From a virus: a DNA stretch of 41,228 nucleotides. Below, piece by piece: positions 1-5,182 of the stretch. The notes beneath the pieces are model-generated. The model worked only from the letters and a program-made list of their open reading frames with translations, was not told the origin of the DNA and ran no database searches. The stretch is from positions 1 through 41,228 of IMG/VR virus record IMGVR_UViG_3300050821_002563; one strand, given 5' to 3'. Positions within the stretch are counted from its first letter, which is position 1; each line of letters opens with the position of its first letter. The position numbers were made by a program, and so were the translations under genes.

Positions 1-243
1 TTAAATGGATTCCGTAAGATCGATAGACAAACGTAATGAATTGCTGACATCTCCAGAGAACAGAGAGAGCTGCTTTGTAGTAGGAATTTTTGGCTGGATC
101 GAGGACACATACCACCTAGAAGTAATGACCTTGTAGCCGTCTTCAAACTCCACCAGGGCGCTATTCATCTTCCCAAAAGCCAACACTTTACAAGGCTGCC
201 CGAAGCGTTCAGGGAGTCTTACCCTAACCCGCCAGTACATCAT
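1..243 (-). CDS. Small KOW/SH3-like phage protein
   Basis: 80 aa beginning MMYWRVRVRLPERFG. The stretch 'PERFGQPCKVLAFGKMNS' followed by 'VEFEDGY' and 'VTSRW'-like residues reads as a short all-beta barrel, a type of small protein I have seen in other phages without a known function. I chose the ATG at 243 because it overlaps the TGA of the upstream zinc-ribbon gene (ATGA). A longer reading to 282 would run into that gene. The stop codon lies at bases 1-3, so the gene is complete. If the genome is circular, the next gene on this strand is the AAA ATPase. Function unknown. Confidence 0.7.
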   Translation of the reverse strand: MMYWRVRVRLPERFGQPCKVLAFGKMNSALVEFEDGYKVITSRWYVSSIQPKIPTTKQLSLFSGDVSNSLRLSIDLTESI

Positions 244-371
244 GGAGCCAGCCTCTTGTCGCAGAATACGCAAAACAGCCAAACGGCCTTTTTCTTAAAG
301 GCTTCGGCTACTGTTTGCCACTTTCCACAAGCCCAACACTTAATCTTGACCTGAGACCAGTCAGTTGTCAT
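240..371 (-). CDS. 43-aa zinc-ribbon protein
   Basis: This short frame codes for MTTDWSQVKIKCWACGKW and ends CVFCDKRLAP. Two CxxC knuckles (C12/C15 and C34/C37) separated by 18 residues make a minimal zinc ribbon. It ends in an ATGA overlap with the downstream gene and starts 12 nt after the end of the upstream one, so it fills an apparent gap in the operon. Such tiny ribbons are often nucleic-acid or protein adaptors; here the role is unknown. Confidence 0.72.
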   Translation of the reverse strand: MTTDWSQVKIKCWACGKWQTVAEAFKKKAVWLFCVFCDKRLAP

Positions 372-383
372 TTATAGTCAAAC

Positions 384-680
384 CTATACGTCAGGTTCTA
401 GGGATATGAGCCCTAAACTCAATTGTTCTTCCTTAGAAGCCTTCTTTTTGGTCTTTACTTCTTCTCTAGGAGCCGTAACAGCGTAAGCCTTGAAGTTCGT
501 GTACCAATCAAAGAGAAACTCCTCGATTTCTTTCATTTCGCTTTCGCGCTCGGTCCAGTAAGTCCTTACCCAAGGGAAATGGTCTAATTCCCTCAGTATT
601 TGCACAGAAGCACGGAAAGAACCGGCCTCATCCTTACTACAGAGCAATTCCCAGAGCTTGGCAGCCTGTTTAGGGGTCAT
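384..680 (-). CDS. Hypothetical protein, 98 aa
   Basis: Soluble, charged and helix-rich. It opens MTPKQAAKLWELLCSKDEAGS and ends in an acidic tail after a KTKKKASKEEQ segment. There is no signal peptide or membrane segment and I recognise no family. Its ATG overlaps the TGA of the gene upstream (ATGA at 677-680), which fixes the start and implies translational coupling. Confidence 0.72.
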   Translation of the reverse strand: MTPKQAAKLWELLCSKDEAGSFRASVQILRELDHFPWVRTYWTERESEMKEIEEFLFDWYTNFKAYAVTAPREEVKTKKKASKEEQLSLGLISLEPDV

Positions 681-919
681 ATCAGTCCCGCCTCTTTTCT
701 TAGAAGGTTGTCGGGAACAGGATAGTCCAGAAGCTCAAGAACTTTCCTCAAACTTCCATAGCAATGTCGCTTAGCTTCTTCGCGAGCCATGATTATTGAT
801 TGATTGGCCACCTTGCCATGAGTGCTTTGAACCTGACAGTCGAGACGGTCGAAAGCAATGGCAGTTTGGGCATAGTCCATAATCGCCATAACAACAGCCA
901 CCTTGTTAATGCCGCTCAA
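677..919 (-). CDS. Hypothetical protein, 80 aa
   Basis: Helical protein (MSGINKVAVVMAIMDYAQTA...) with an Arg/Lys/His-rich middle and a C-terminal leucine-rich helix (LRKVLELLDYPVP). No known domain is recognised. It overlaps the end of the upstream ribbon-helix-helix gene by 14 nt and the next gene by 4 nt, so it belongs to the same leftward operon. Confidence 0.7.
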   Translation of the reverse strand: MSGINKVAVVMAIMDYAQTAIAFDRLDCQVQSTHGKVANQSIIMAREEAKRHCYGSLRKVLELLDYPVPDNLLRKEAGLI

Positions 920-1157
920 CTGGCTTCCCCCTGTAATTAATACGCATTTTGGGGTGTCTCAACTTCAATTGATATGCCATCCAGTAGAAAGGTCTCTGTT
1001 TCTTGAAAGGTTGTGCCACTACCTGTGATACCACGGAATTAACCAGAAGATTGAGGCTAACACCCTCTTTCTCCGCTCTCTGAGCCAATTCCATGTGTAA
1101 TTTACGCGGAATGCGCATGTTGAATATTACAGGTCCATGTTTTCTCGGTCTATTCAT
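906..1157 (-). CDS. Ribbon-helix-helix (Arc/HicB-type) DNA-binding protein
   Basis: 83 aa. Residues about 10-45 (VIFNMRIPRKLHMELAQRA, EKEGVSLNLLVNSVV) follow the RHH pattern: a short beta strand of alternating residues, then two helices split by the 'GVSLN' turn. Members bind operators as dimers through the strand. The tail from residue 50 is basic and aromatic. It is a candidate regulator for this phage. The start overlaps the upstream stop by 4 nt. Confidence 0.75.
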   Translation of the reverse strand: MNRPRKHGPVIFNMRIPRKLHMELAQRAEKEGVSLNLLVNSVVSQVVAQPFKKQRPFYWMAYQLKLRHPKMRINYRGKPVERH

Positions 1158-1324
1158 TCAATCACACACCCATTTAAATCAGTAGGCTCTATTCCCTGAT
1201 CTAACCAACTACAGTTGTCTGCGTCATTGAACTCTTCGGAAGTCATCACTTTCTCATCGCCCAAGACCAAGTACTGGGGCTCTTCTCCGTCTTTTACTCG
1301 TCTTTCTATCTTCCAGACTCTCAT
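1154..1324 (-). CDS. Hypothetical protein, 56 aa
   Basis: Starts MRVWKIERRVKDGEEPQYLVLG and is acidic toward the C-terminus (SEEFNDADNCSW). The ATG at 1324 sits in an ATGA overlap with the upstream membrane protein, which favours it over an in-frame ATG further upstream at 1396 that lies inside that gene. I recognise no family. Confidence 0.65.
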   Translation of the reverse strand: MRVWKIERRVKDGEEPQYLVLGDEKVMTSEEFNDADNCSWLDQGIEPTDLNGCVIE

Positions 1325-1485
1325 TTGTAATACCCCACGAGCATTCCGAGTAGTACAGCGCAGGCACCGTTGACGGTACCAATGATGAAAGTCCAATCGG
1401 GAAACTGGTGGGAGAATGCCAGTAACCCTATGGACATCGGGATACAGATCGTAAGACTAATCAATTGCTTCACGAATAAGCCCAT
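1321..1485 (-). CDS. Small two-helix membrane protein
   Basis: 54 aa, MGLFVKQLISLTICIPMSIG..., with two hydrophobic segments (about residues 8-26 and 34-51) separated by a short loop (SHQFPDW). The start is set by a TAATG overlap with the upstream 37-aa membrane peptide. Size and topology are holin-like, and an SGNH hydrolase is encoded just upstream, but the operon looks early rather than lytic, so I assign no function. Confidence 0.65.
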   Translation of the reverse strand: MGLFVKQLISLTICIPMSIGLLAFSHQFPDWTFIIGTVNGACAVLLGMLVGYYK

Positions 1486-1598
1486 TACCAGTGCCTCACA
1501 AGCCACACGCCCAGCATTAAAAGGACAACTACGTGGATAAGTTCTCCCAGATCAAAGGCAATCTTCTTGCCGAATGCCCACATTTCAACAATCATCAT
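1485..1598 (-). CDS. 37-aa single-span membrane peptide
   Basis: MMIVEMWAFGKKIAFDLGEL then a hydrophobic span (IHVVVLLMLGVWLV) and a short basic end (RHW). Its ATG overlaps the TGA of the SGNH hydrolase gene (ATGA) and its TAA overlaps the next ATG (TAATG), so it fits exactly between two genes. It may act together with the two-span protein that follows. No family recognised. Confidence 0.6.
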   Translation of the reverse strand: MMIVEMWAFGKKIAFDLGELIHVVVLLMLGVWLVRHW

Positions 1599-2413
1599 TC
1601 ACCAAACGCATCGTAGAAGGTCAGAGCAATGAGCCAGCTTCCTGTTGAGCTGTCGAAGTTGTTCTGGTCTGGAGGATTACCCGCAGTGCTACAAATGGGG
1701 TGTATACCCCAAGGAATATCGCCTGTCAGCACTCCCGTCTTGAGATTGGCAGGGTTGTAGTATGTGTCAGCGTCCACAATCATGCTGCGCATATCTACGA
1801 CAGGAATGTGGTTGTTAATACTAGTCTGGTTGACTACAGCAATGACATTGTAGATCTGGCTGTCATATACGTTCTGTCCGTTGCGCTTTTCCCCGAAACA
1901 CATGGGCGTGACCAACACTATCTGCCTGACAGAGGGAATGGCCCTAGCAGCGTCGATTATGTTTTGGAGATCGACTCCGTAAGCAGACATATCGAAATTG
2001 CCACCACCGGCCAGCATATTATCGATACCAATCCAGATAACGATAATGGTCGGATGGCTAGCAACAACGTACTGATTCCAGAAAGCACTACCATAACCAG
2101 GATAGTTGAGGATAGTGCTACAAAGATATCCATAGCCTGCGTTAACAGCCGTGAAATTGTAGCTCGGGTGGTAGGCTTGCTGGAGTTGTCTGAACTTGTT
2201 GATCCATCCATCGACGAACGGTGCTCCGTTAATTCCTGAACCATCGCCCCTACCAATGAGAGAGTCGCCAACAAAACAGATTACGTCATTCTGTTGTAGT
2301 GGCCCGGCAACCTGGACCTGTGTGTAGCCGCTCGCTGGCGGAGCGTAGCTCAAAGCCAGTTGGCAGGCTGCCCAGAGCCACGTGGCCGTTACGATTATCC
2401 ATCTCATTTTCAT
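1595..2413 (-). CDS. Exported SGNH/GDSL-family hydrolase
   Basis: 272 aa. Residues 1-29 form a Sec-type signal peptide (MKMRW, then a hydrophobic core, then SYAPPASG). The mature part shows SGNH blocks: block I GDSL with Ser51, block III 'IGIDN' with Gly129 and Asn132, and a late Asp232...His238-Pro. Family members hydrolyse esters or acetyl groups on polysaccharides and lipids. Export before lysis would place it in the envelope, so it may modify cell-wall or surface glycans. It sits among small membrane-protein genes rather than with tail genes, so I do not call it a virion depolymerase. Confidence 0.8.
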   Translation of the reverse strand: MKMRWIIVTATWLWAACQLALSYAPPASGYTQVQVAGPLQQNDVICFVGDSLIGRGDGSGINGAPFVDGWINKFRQLQQAYHPSYNFTAVNAGYGYLCSTILNYPGYGSAFWNQYVVASHPTIIVIWIGIDNMLAGGGNFDMSAYGVDLQNIIDAARAIPSVRQIVLVTPMCFGEKRNGQNVYDSQIYNVIAVVNQTSINNHIPVVDMRSMIVDADTYYNPANLKTGVLTGDIPWGIHPICSTAGNPPDQNNFDSSTGSWLIALTFYDAFGE

Positions 2414-2507
2414 TCGCTCCTTGTATAGAAGTAATCAAAAAGACTAGTGCCGAAAGCACCATAAGTATCATATATAGTACTACTAGCCAAGCTCTAGGTC
2501 TCGCCAT
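2286..2507 (-). CDS. Small membrane protein overlapping the SGNH gene
   Basis: 73 aa. The N-terminal part (MARPRAWLVVLYMILMVLSA) is one clear membrane span followed by a polar segment. The last 42 codons lie in another frame inside the SGNH hydrolase gene. The part upstream of that gene is the most protein-like, while the overlapped tail is low in structure. It follows the zinc-finger gene with a 14-nt overlap. A spanin-like arrangement is conceivable, but no lipobox is seen. Moderate confidence that it is real. Confidence 0.5.
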   Translation of the reverse strand: MARPRAWLVVLYMILMVLSALVFLITSIQGANENEMDNRNGHVALGSLPTGFELRSASERLHTGPGCRATTTE

Positions 2508-2709
2508 CTATAATCCACCATCCTGGTTTTAAGGGACCGCCCTTCTTGTTCTCAATCTCGGAAACAGCTTTCTGAGCCAAGGTCCAGAGGTTGCATCCAT
2601 TATCCATGTGTATTTGTAGGTATTCTTTCCCTCCGTAGATTTGGTGTCCGCAGAGAGTGCATTGGTGGTACTCATCGTGAGTATACTTTGTGTAGATGAA
2701 TTGCCTCAT
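2494..2709 (-). CDS. Small zinc-finger protein, 71 aa
   Basis: Contains C-x2-C (CTLCGHQ) followed by H-x4-C (IHMDNGC), a C2HC-like zinc-binding pattern spanning residues 17-39. Then comes a helix and a Trp-rich end (KPGWWIIDGE). The start overlaps the stop of the upstream gene by 4 nt. Such fingers bind nucleic acid or protein; the target is unknown. Confidence 0.68.
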   Translation of the reverse strand: MRQFIYTKYTHDEYHQCTLCGHQIYGGKEYLQIHMDNGCNLWTLAQKAVSEIENKKGGPLKPGWWIIDGET

Positions 2710-2933
2710 TTCCCCCTCAGCTCCGCTGCTTTCTTTTCAAACTCCGTCAGGGCTAGTTCCAGGGCCGTATCTTCCACGTAGAAGTAGTCGCCAGAGGTGC
2801 CAGGCCCTACACCGGCAAGCTTCATGGCGCTAATCATGAGTTGGAAGAGGCGCAGATCGTTGTTCTCAATCCAGCAATCTCTAAGCAGGAGCATGATCTT
2901 GTCTATCTTCTGTGCTTGTTTTGGGTCTCTCAT
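2706..2933 (-). CDS. Conserved small phage protein of unknown function
   Basis: 75 aa: MRDPKQAQKIDKIMLLLRDCW, then DLRLFQLMISAM, and near the end a DYFYVEDTALELAL segment. The pattern 'RIDKI..LLR..W....DLRL.QL...A....FYVED..LE.AL' is one I recognise from small phage and bacterial proteins with no assigned function. It has 4-nt overlaps with both neighbours. Confidence 0.7.
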   Translation of the reverse strand: MRDPKQAQKIDKIMLLLRDCWIENNDLRLFQLMISAMKLAGVGPGTSGDYFYVEDTALELALTEFEKKAAELRGK

Positions 2934-3118
2934 ATGTGCTCCGCTGGTTCCCAGAAGGTTCTGTCACGTCCGCAGTTGATGCACTTTCGGTCAGTTAGGC
3001 GGTCATCGTCCCAGATATTGGCACCGCATTCACAGATCCACTTGTATTTACCGAAGCGGATCTTAGTTTTGCCAGTTCTCAGGGCTTCGCGTATTTTCTT
3101 TCTTTCTTCGTCGTCCAT
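2930..3118 (-). CDS. Zinc-ribbon protein, 62 aa
   Basis: Basic N-terminal helix (MDDEERKKIREALRTGKTK) followed by a ribbon with CECG and CINCG knuckles and a C-terminal WEPAEH. It is the first gene after the tRNA His/Ile/Ala block; its start lies 14 nt from the CCA end of tRNA-His, so it is probably on the same transcript. Function unknown. Confidence 0.68.
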   Translation of the reverse strand: MDDEERKKIREALRTGKTKIRFGKYKWICECGANIWDDDRLTDRKCINCGRDRTFWEPAEHI

Positions 3119-3131
3119 ATCTACCTCAAGA

Positions 3132-3206
3132 TGGGAGCAGTAACGGGAATCGAACCCGTGTTACAGAGATCACAACCCTGTGTCTTACCATTAAACGATG
3201 CTGCTC
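3132..3206 (-). tRNA. tRNA-His (GTG)
   Basis: Full cloverleaf with CCA encoded. The anticodon stem CAGGG/CTCTG (one G-T) carries loop TTGTGAT with anticodon GTG. An extra G at position -1 faces C73, the tRNA-His identity element. The acceptor has one mismatch (C6-A67), the T arm is ACGGG-TTCGATT-CCCGT and the variable loop is TAAC. Last of the three tRNAs here in transcription order, 3 nt from tRNA-Ile. Confidence 0.93.
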
Positions 3207-3209
3207 AAG

Positions 3210-3283
3210 TGGTGCTCCAAACAAGAATCGAACTTGTGTCGCACGGTTATCAGCCGTGTGCTTTACCACTAAGCTACTGGAGC
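3210..3283 (-). tRNA. tRNA-Ile (GAT)
   Basis: Acceptor GCTCCAG/TTGGAGC with discriminator A and encoded CCA, D arm GCTT-AGTGGTA-AAGC, anticodon loop CTGATAA (GAT) on a perfect CACGG/CCGTG stem, T arm ACAAG-TTCGATT-CTTGT. Its first six bases are also the last six bases of the upstream tRNA-Ala. Confidence 0.95.
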
Positions 3284-3349
3284 CTAACGGAATCGAACCG
3301 TTGCCGCCTGGGTGCAAACCAAGTGCTCTACCAATTAAGCTAAGGCCCC
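3278..3349 (-). tRNA. tRNA-Ala (TGC), 3' end overlaps tRNA-Ile
   Basis: Acceptor GGGGCCT/AGGCTCC (7 pairs, one G-T), D arm GCTT-AATTGGTA-GAGC, anticodon loop TTTGCAC (TGC) on CTTGG/CCAGG, T arm AACGG-TTCGATT-CCGTT. The 3' acceptor strand and discriminator A run into the 5' strand of tRNA-Ile, sharing six bases (GCTCCA). CCA is therefore not encoded, and one primary transcript cannot give both complete tRNAs without end repair. Confidence 0.9.
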
Positions 3350-3439
3350 ATGTGAGACTCGCCAAGCCCGTCCTGGTCCCACCTCGCCCCTTCTGCCGGA
3401 CCATGCCTACCCCTGGCAGGACTGGCCTATCCAGGACTA
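3350..3439 (-). repeat. G-rich NNNGG-type spacer between tRNA-Gln and tRNA-Ala
   Basis: Read on the minus strand this 90-nt spacer is G-rich with GG about every five bases (ATAGG, GTAGG, CATGG, TCCGG, CGAGG, GGGAC). It has no ORF or cloverleaf. It matches in style the much longer tracts at 34208-34360 and 35034-35850, also on the transcribed strand and, in the longer case, also adjoining a tRNA. Confidence 0.6.
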
Positions 3440-3510
3440 TTCCCAGAGATGGATTCGAACCACCGTAAGCAGAATCAAAGTCTGCTGTCCTGCCGCTAGA
3501 CGATCTGGGA
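3440..3510 (-). tRNA. tRNA-Gln (TTG)
   Basis: Acceptor TCCCAGA/TCTGGGA, D arm GTCT-AGCGGCA-GGAC, anticodon stem GCAGA/TCTGC with loop CTTTGAT (TTG), variable TTAC, T arm GGTGG-TTCGAAT-CCATC, discriminator A, no encoded CCA. Its first base directly follows the TAA of the vWA gene with no spacer, so RNase P would have to cut at the stop codon of that mRNA. Confidence 0.93.
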
Positions 3511-4128
3511 TTATTTCTTGTCATCATCCGTCTCGTTGAGTTGATTGATATTACTCACCATTCCAGTAGAGGCGTAGTTAGAGCTGTAGACAGCATTACT
3601 TGTCATTAAATTAGTCACCTGTCCTTTACCAACGCTCATTGTTTGTGCTTGGAGGTTGCCATATCCAGAGGCTTGGTGCCAGTTGTCGAAGTCGATGCCC
3701 AGGAAGAGGACTTCGTAGCCGCGTTTGCGCATAGCTTCGAGCATGTCGCCAGCGGCTTTCTTGGTGACTTCGGTGCTAGCGTTTTCTTCTCCGTCGGTCA
3801 TGATAACGACAGAGGCGCGTTTAACGTTGGACTTCTCGACGATGCCGTTGAGTTTACCGATGGCGTCATTTAGAGGGGTGTTTCCGCGAGGTAGAAGTTC
3901 TGTGTCGCTAATGGGGTTCCAGTCTTTAGCGATGACGTTAGTGCGGATTACGTCAAAGCTAACGCTGTCGAAGACGGCGACAGTAATCGGTGCGTTCTTA
4001 GTGGCTTTCTCTTTGCCCAGACCTTCGGCGTAGGCGTTGACGCTTGCTACTGCTTCGGTCCAGCGAGTGGCCATGCTGGCTGAGCGGTCTAGAAGGACGA
4101 GGGCTGCGTAGTCGGTTTTCTTACTCAT
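3511..4128 (-). CDS. von Willebrand factor A (vWA) domain protein
   Basis: 205 aa, almost entirely one vWA domain. The MIDAS metal site is complete: D14-R-S16-A-S18, T84 in RGNTPLND, and D112 in IMTDGEEN. Hydrophobic strands lie between (YAALVLLD, ITVAVFD, ASVVIMTDG, EVLFLGID). The C-terminal 50 residues are Ser/Asn/Gln-rich. vWA proteins bind partner proteins through Mg2+ and often work with AAA+ ATPases; this genome has one at 39653-41137 in what would be the same leftward unit on a circular map. The start has a strong AAGGAGCAACAC leader. The role in the phage is unknown. Confidence 0.85.
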   Translation of the reverse strand: MSKKTDYAALVLLDRSASMATRWTEAVASVNAYAEGLGKEKATKNAPITVAVFDSVSFDVIRTNVIAKDWNPISDTELLPRGNTPLNDAIGKLNGIVEKSNVKRASVVIMTDGEENASTEVTKKAAGDMLEAMRKRGYEVLFLGIDFDNWHQASGYGNLQAQTMSVGKGQVTNLMTSNAVYSSNYASTGMVSNINQLNETDDDKK

Positions 4129-4159
4129 GTGTTGCTCCTTTGAGAGATATGGTGGAGGA

Positions 4160-4192
4160 CCGGATGTATCCTATCCGGCCCCCCGGATGTAT
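4160..4192 (-). other. Hairpin and 10-bp direct repeat upstream of the vWA gene
   Basis: CCGGATGTAT occurs at 4160-4169 and 4183-4192, and an intervening ATCCGG (4173-4178) can pair with the first CCGGAT. The element lies in the 82-nt spacer between the tRNA at 4211 and the vWA start. It could be a processing or attenuation hairpin. No U-run follows. Confidence 0.4.
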
Positions 4193-4210
4193 TTCTAGAT
4201 TTTCAAGGTC

Positions 4211-4285
4211 TAGTGCAACTGGGATTTGAACCCAGGATCTCTTGCTTTGACGGCAAGCGCTCTATCCAAACTGAGCTATTGCTGT
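4211..4285 (-). tRNA. Atypical tRNA with TCA (UGA-reading) anticodon
   Basis: D arm GCTC-AGTTTGGATA-GAGC, anticodon stem CTTGC/GCAAG, variable AGATC and T arm CTGGG-TTCAAAT-CCCAG are all sound. The anticodon loop is CGTCAAA, giving TCA at 34-36 with A37 A38 but G instead of the near-universal T at 33. The acceptor ACAGCAA/TTGCACT has two mismatches (C2-C71, A3-A70). It is either an opal-suppressor-like tRNA, a decaying tRNA, or one whose 5' end is changed by processing. CCA is not encoded. Confidence 0.6.
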
Positions 4286-4332
4286 TGGTTAGCCTCCCAT
4301 ACACTAACGGCGTTTAAACCGGCATATGATCT

Positions 4333-4407
4333 CTACAGACAGTCGTTCTACCGCTTAACTACATCGGGATGGACCCGATGCCAGGATTCGAACCTGGGTT
4401 TACTGTT
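4333..4407 (-). tRNA. Circularly permuted tRNA, probably Tyr (GTA)
   Basis: In transcription order the 3' half comes first: A38 (4407), ACAGT (39-43), AAAC, T arm CCAGG-TTCGAAT-CCTGG, acceptor CATCGGG (4380-4374), T73, CCA. After a single T comes the 5' half: acceptor CCCGATG (4368-4362), TA, D arm GTTA-AGCGGTA-GAAC, G26, ACTGT (27-31, 4343-4339), then CTGTAG (32-37). The acceptor pairs 7/7 and ACTGT pairs 5/5 with ACAGT; rejoined at 37/38 the molecule is a standard 74-nt tRNA with loop CTGTAGA. Flanks TGCC-GGTT (4324-4317) and AACC...GGCA (4423-4413) can pair and bring the ends together. No conventional partner for either half exists nearby. Confidence 0.78.
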
Positions 4408-4476
4408 GGTTTTGCCGATGGTTGAGATAGTGCTGGTGGATTTAGCTTGAGCTTCTCAGGAAGAACTTGAATTTCA

Positions 4477-4555
4477 GTAGGCGGGAATCCTCTAATCGCT
4501 GAGGTACCAGCCCGTGTGGTGGGCCGAGGGGGAGTCAAACCGCCCGACTTTTCCC
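4477..4555 (-). tRNA. Second circularly permuted tRNA, anticodon unresolved
   Basis: 3' half first: GGGAA (39-43, 4555-4551), a 6-nt variable region ending in CG, T arm GGCGG-TTTGACT-CCCCC (one C-C mismatch), acceptor TCGGCCC, A73, CCA. After linker CAC comes the 5' half: acceptor GGGCTGG (4513-4507), TA, D arm CCTC-AGCGATTA-GAGG, A26, TTCCC (27-31, 4487-4483), then GCCTAC. The acceptor pairs 7/7 with two G-T, and TTCCC pairs 5/5 with GGGAA. The usual G19-C56 contact is replaced by A19-T56, a compensatory pair linking D and T loops. The loop join is unclear: GCCTAC from one side, ATCTAA on the other. Confidence 0.68.
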
Positions 4556-4564
4556 TTAGATGCC

Positions 4565-4614
4565 GTATAAACTTAAGGTCTCAGCTTAAACTTGACTGAG
4601 ACCTCTAAGTATAC
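4565..4614 (-). terminator. Long hairpin between a CDS and the permuted tRNAs
   Basis: On the minus strand AGGTCTCAG (4604-4596) pairs with CTGAGACCT (4584-4576). The stem extends outward through CTTA/TAAG and GTATA/TATAC with a bulge. It follows the stop codon of the 178-aa gene by about 20 nt and precedes the first permuted tRNA half by about 10 nt. No T-run follows, so it may be a processing signal or mRNA 3' protection rather than a strict terminator. Confidence 0.5.
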
Positions 4615-4633
4615 CGCATATGGTGTGTTGTGA

Positions 4634-5170
4634 TCAAATTAGGGCGAGTTCTTTCTGTTCTTCTTGCTTGATCCCGGCTGGAAGTTTCTCTTTGACTGGG
4701 AATTTAGCGAAGATGGTTTGTTTCATCAAGTAGATGAGTTCCCTTTTTACCAAGAAGTGGTCTAATTTCCATGCGCTTGCATCATATTTAGCGATGAGGG
4801 CGTCAGAGAAGCCGGATCTTCCTGCCCAAGTATCGGTCATGTCCCGCATCTGGCAAGTGCTGTAGGGGCGTTTAGTGGTTGGGTGAGTCCATATGTGGCC
4901 AACGGGGTCGCTTTCAAAGCCGATGGCGGTCCAGAAGGCGGCCAGGAGGCAGCGCATGGGTCCGCTACAGTAGCAGCTTGTGGTTTTAGGGATGGCGTAG
5001 AAGCGGTCTATGTCTAGTGCTAGGTCTTGGAATGGGTGTGTATCCATGTTGCTGAAATCCTCTCTTGGGTATGCGAATGTTATGCCGGTCCAGATGCTTG
5101 GAAGGGTGCTTGGAAGGGGATATTTTATCGTCGCCAGTTCAGGTTTTGGTTCTCTCCAAAATGCGTCCAT
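4634..5170 (-). CDS. Paralogue A of a two-copy unknown family
   Basis: 178 aa. From residue 42 on it aligns with the protein at 5952-6392: HPFQDLALDIDRFY versus HIFDDLALNLQAFY, RCLLAAFWTAIGFE versus YCLLSAFWKAIGFK, and a shared 'FAKFP' near the end. This copy has an extra N-terminal 41 residues. The start at 5170 is supported by AAGGAGCAACAAC just upstream, the same leader type as the vWA gene. No known domain. The duplication flanks the DUF7873-like gene. Confidence 0.75.
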   Translation of the reverse strand: MDAFWREPKPELATIKYPLPSTLPSIWTGITFAYPREDFSNMDTHPFQDLALDIDRFYAIPKTTSCYCSGPMRCLLAAFWTAIGFESDPVGHIWTHPTTKRPYSTCQMRDMTDTWAGRSGFSDALIAKYDASAWKLDHFLVKRELIYLMKQTIFAKFPVKEKLPAGIKQEEQKELALI

Positions 5171-5182
5171 GTTGTTGCTCCT

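Noticed and set aside
1700-2239. 179-codon plus-strand frame
   Set aside because: Antisense shadow of the SGNH hydrolase, which has a signal peptide and catalytic blocks.
3126-3527. 133-codon minus-strand frame and several plus-strand frames over the tRNA cluster
   Set aside because: They translate tRNA genes and their spacers; no ribosome site or protein-like composition.
4317-4620. Permuted group I intron explaining the tRNA halves
   Set aside because: Flanks between the halves and neighbours are about 70-130 nt and show no catalytic core, too short for a self-splicing intron.
4477-4620. Phage tmRNA
   Set aside because: The 3' part has the right general shape, but there is a real D stem, no tag reading frame and no pseudoknot-like region.
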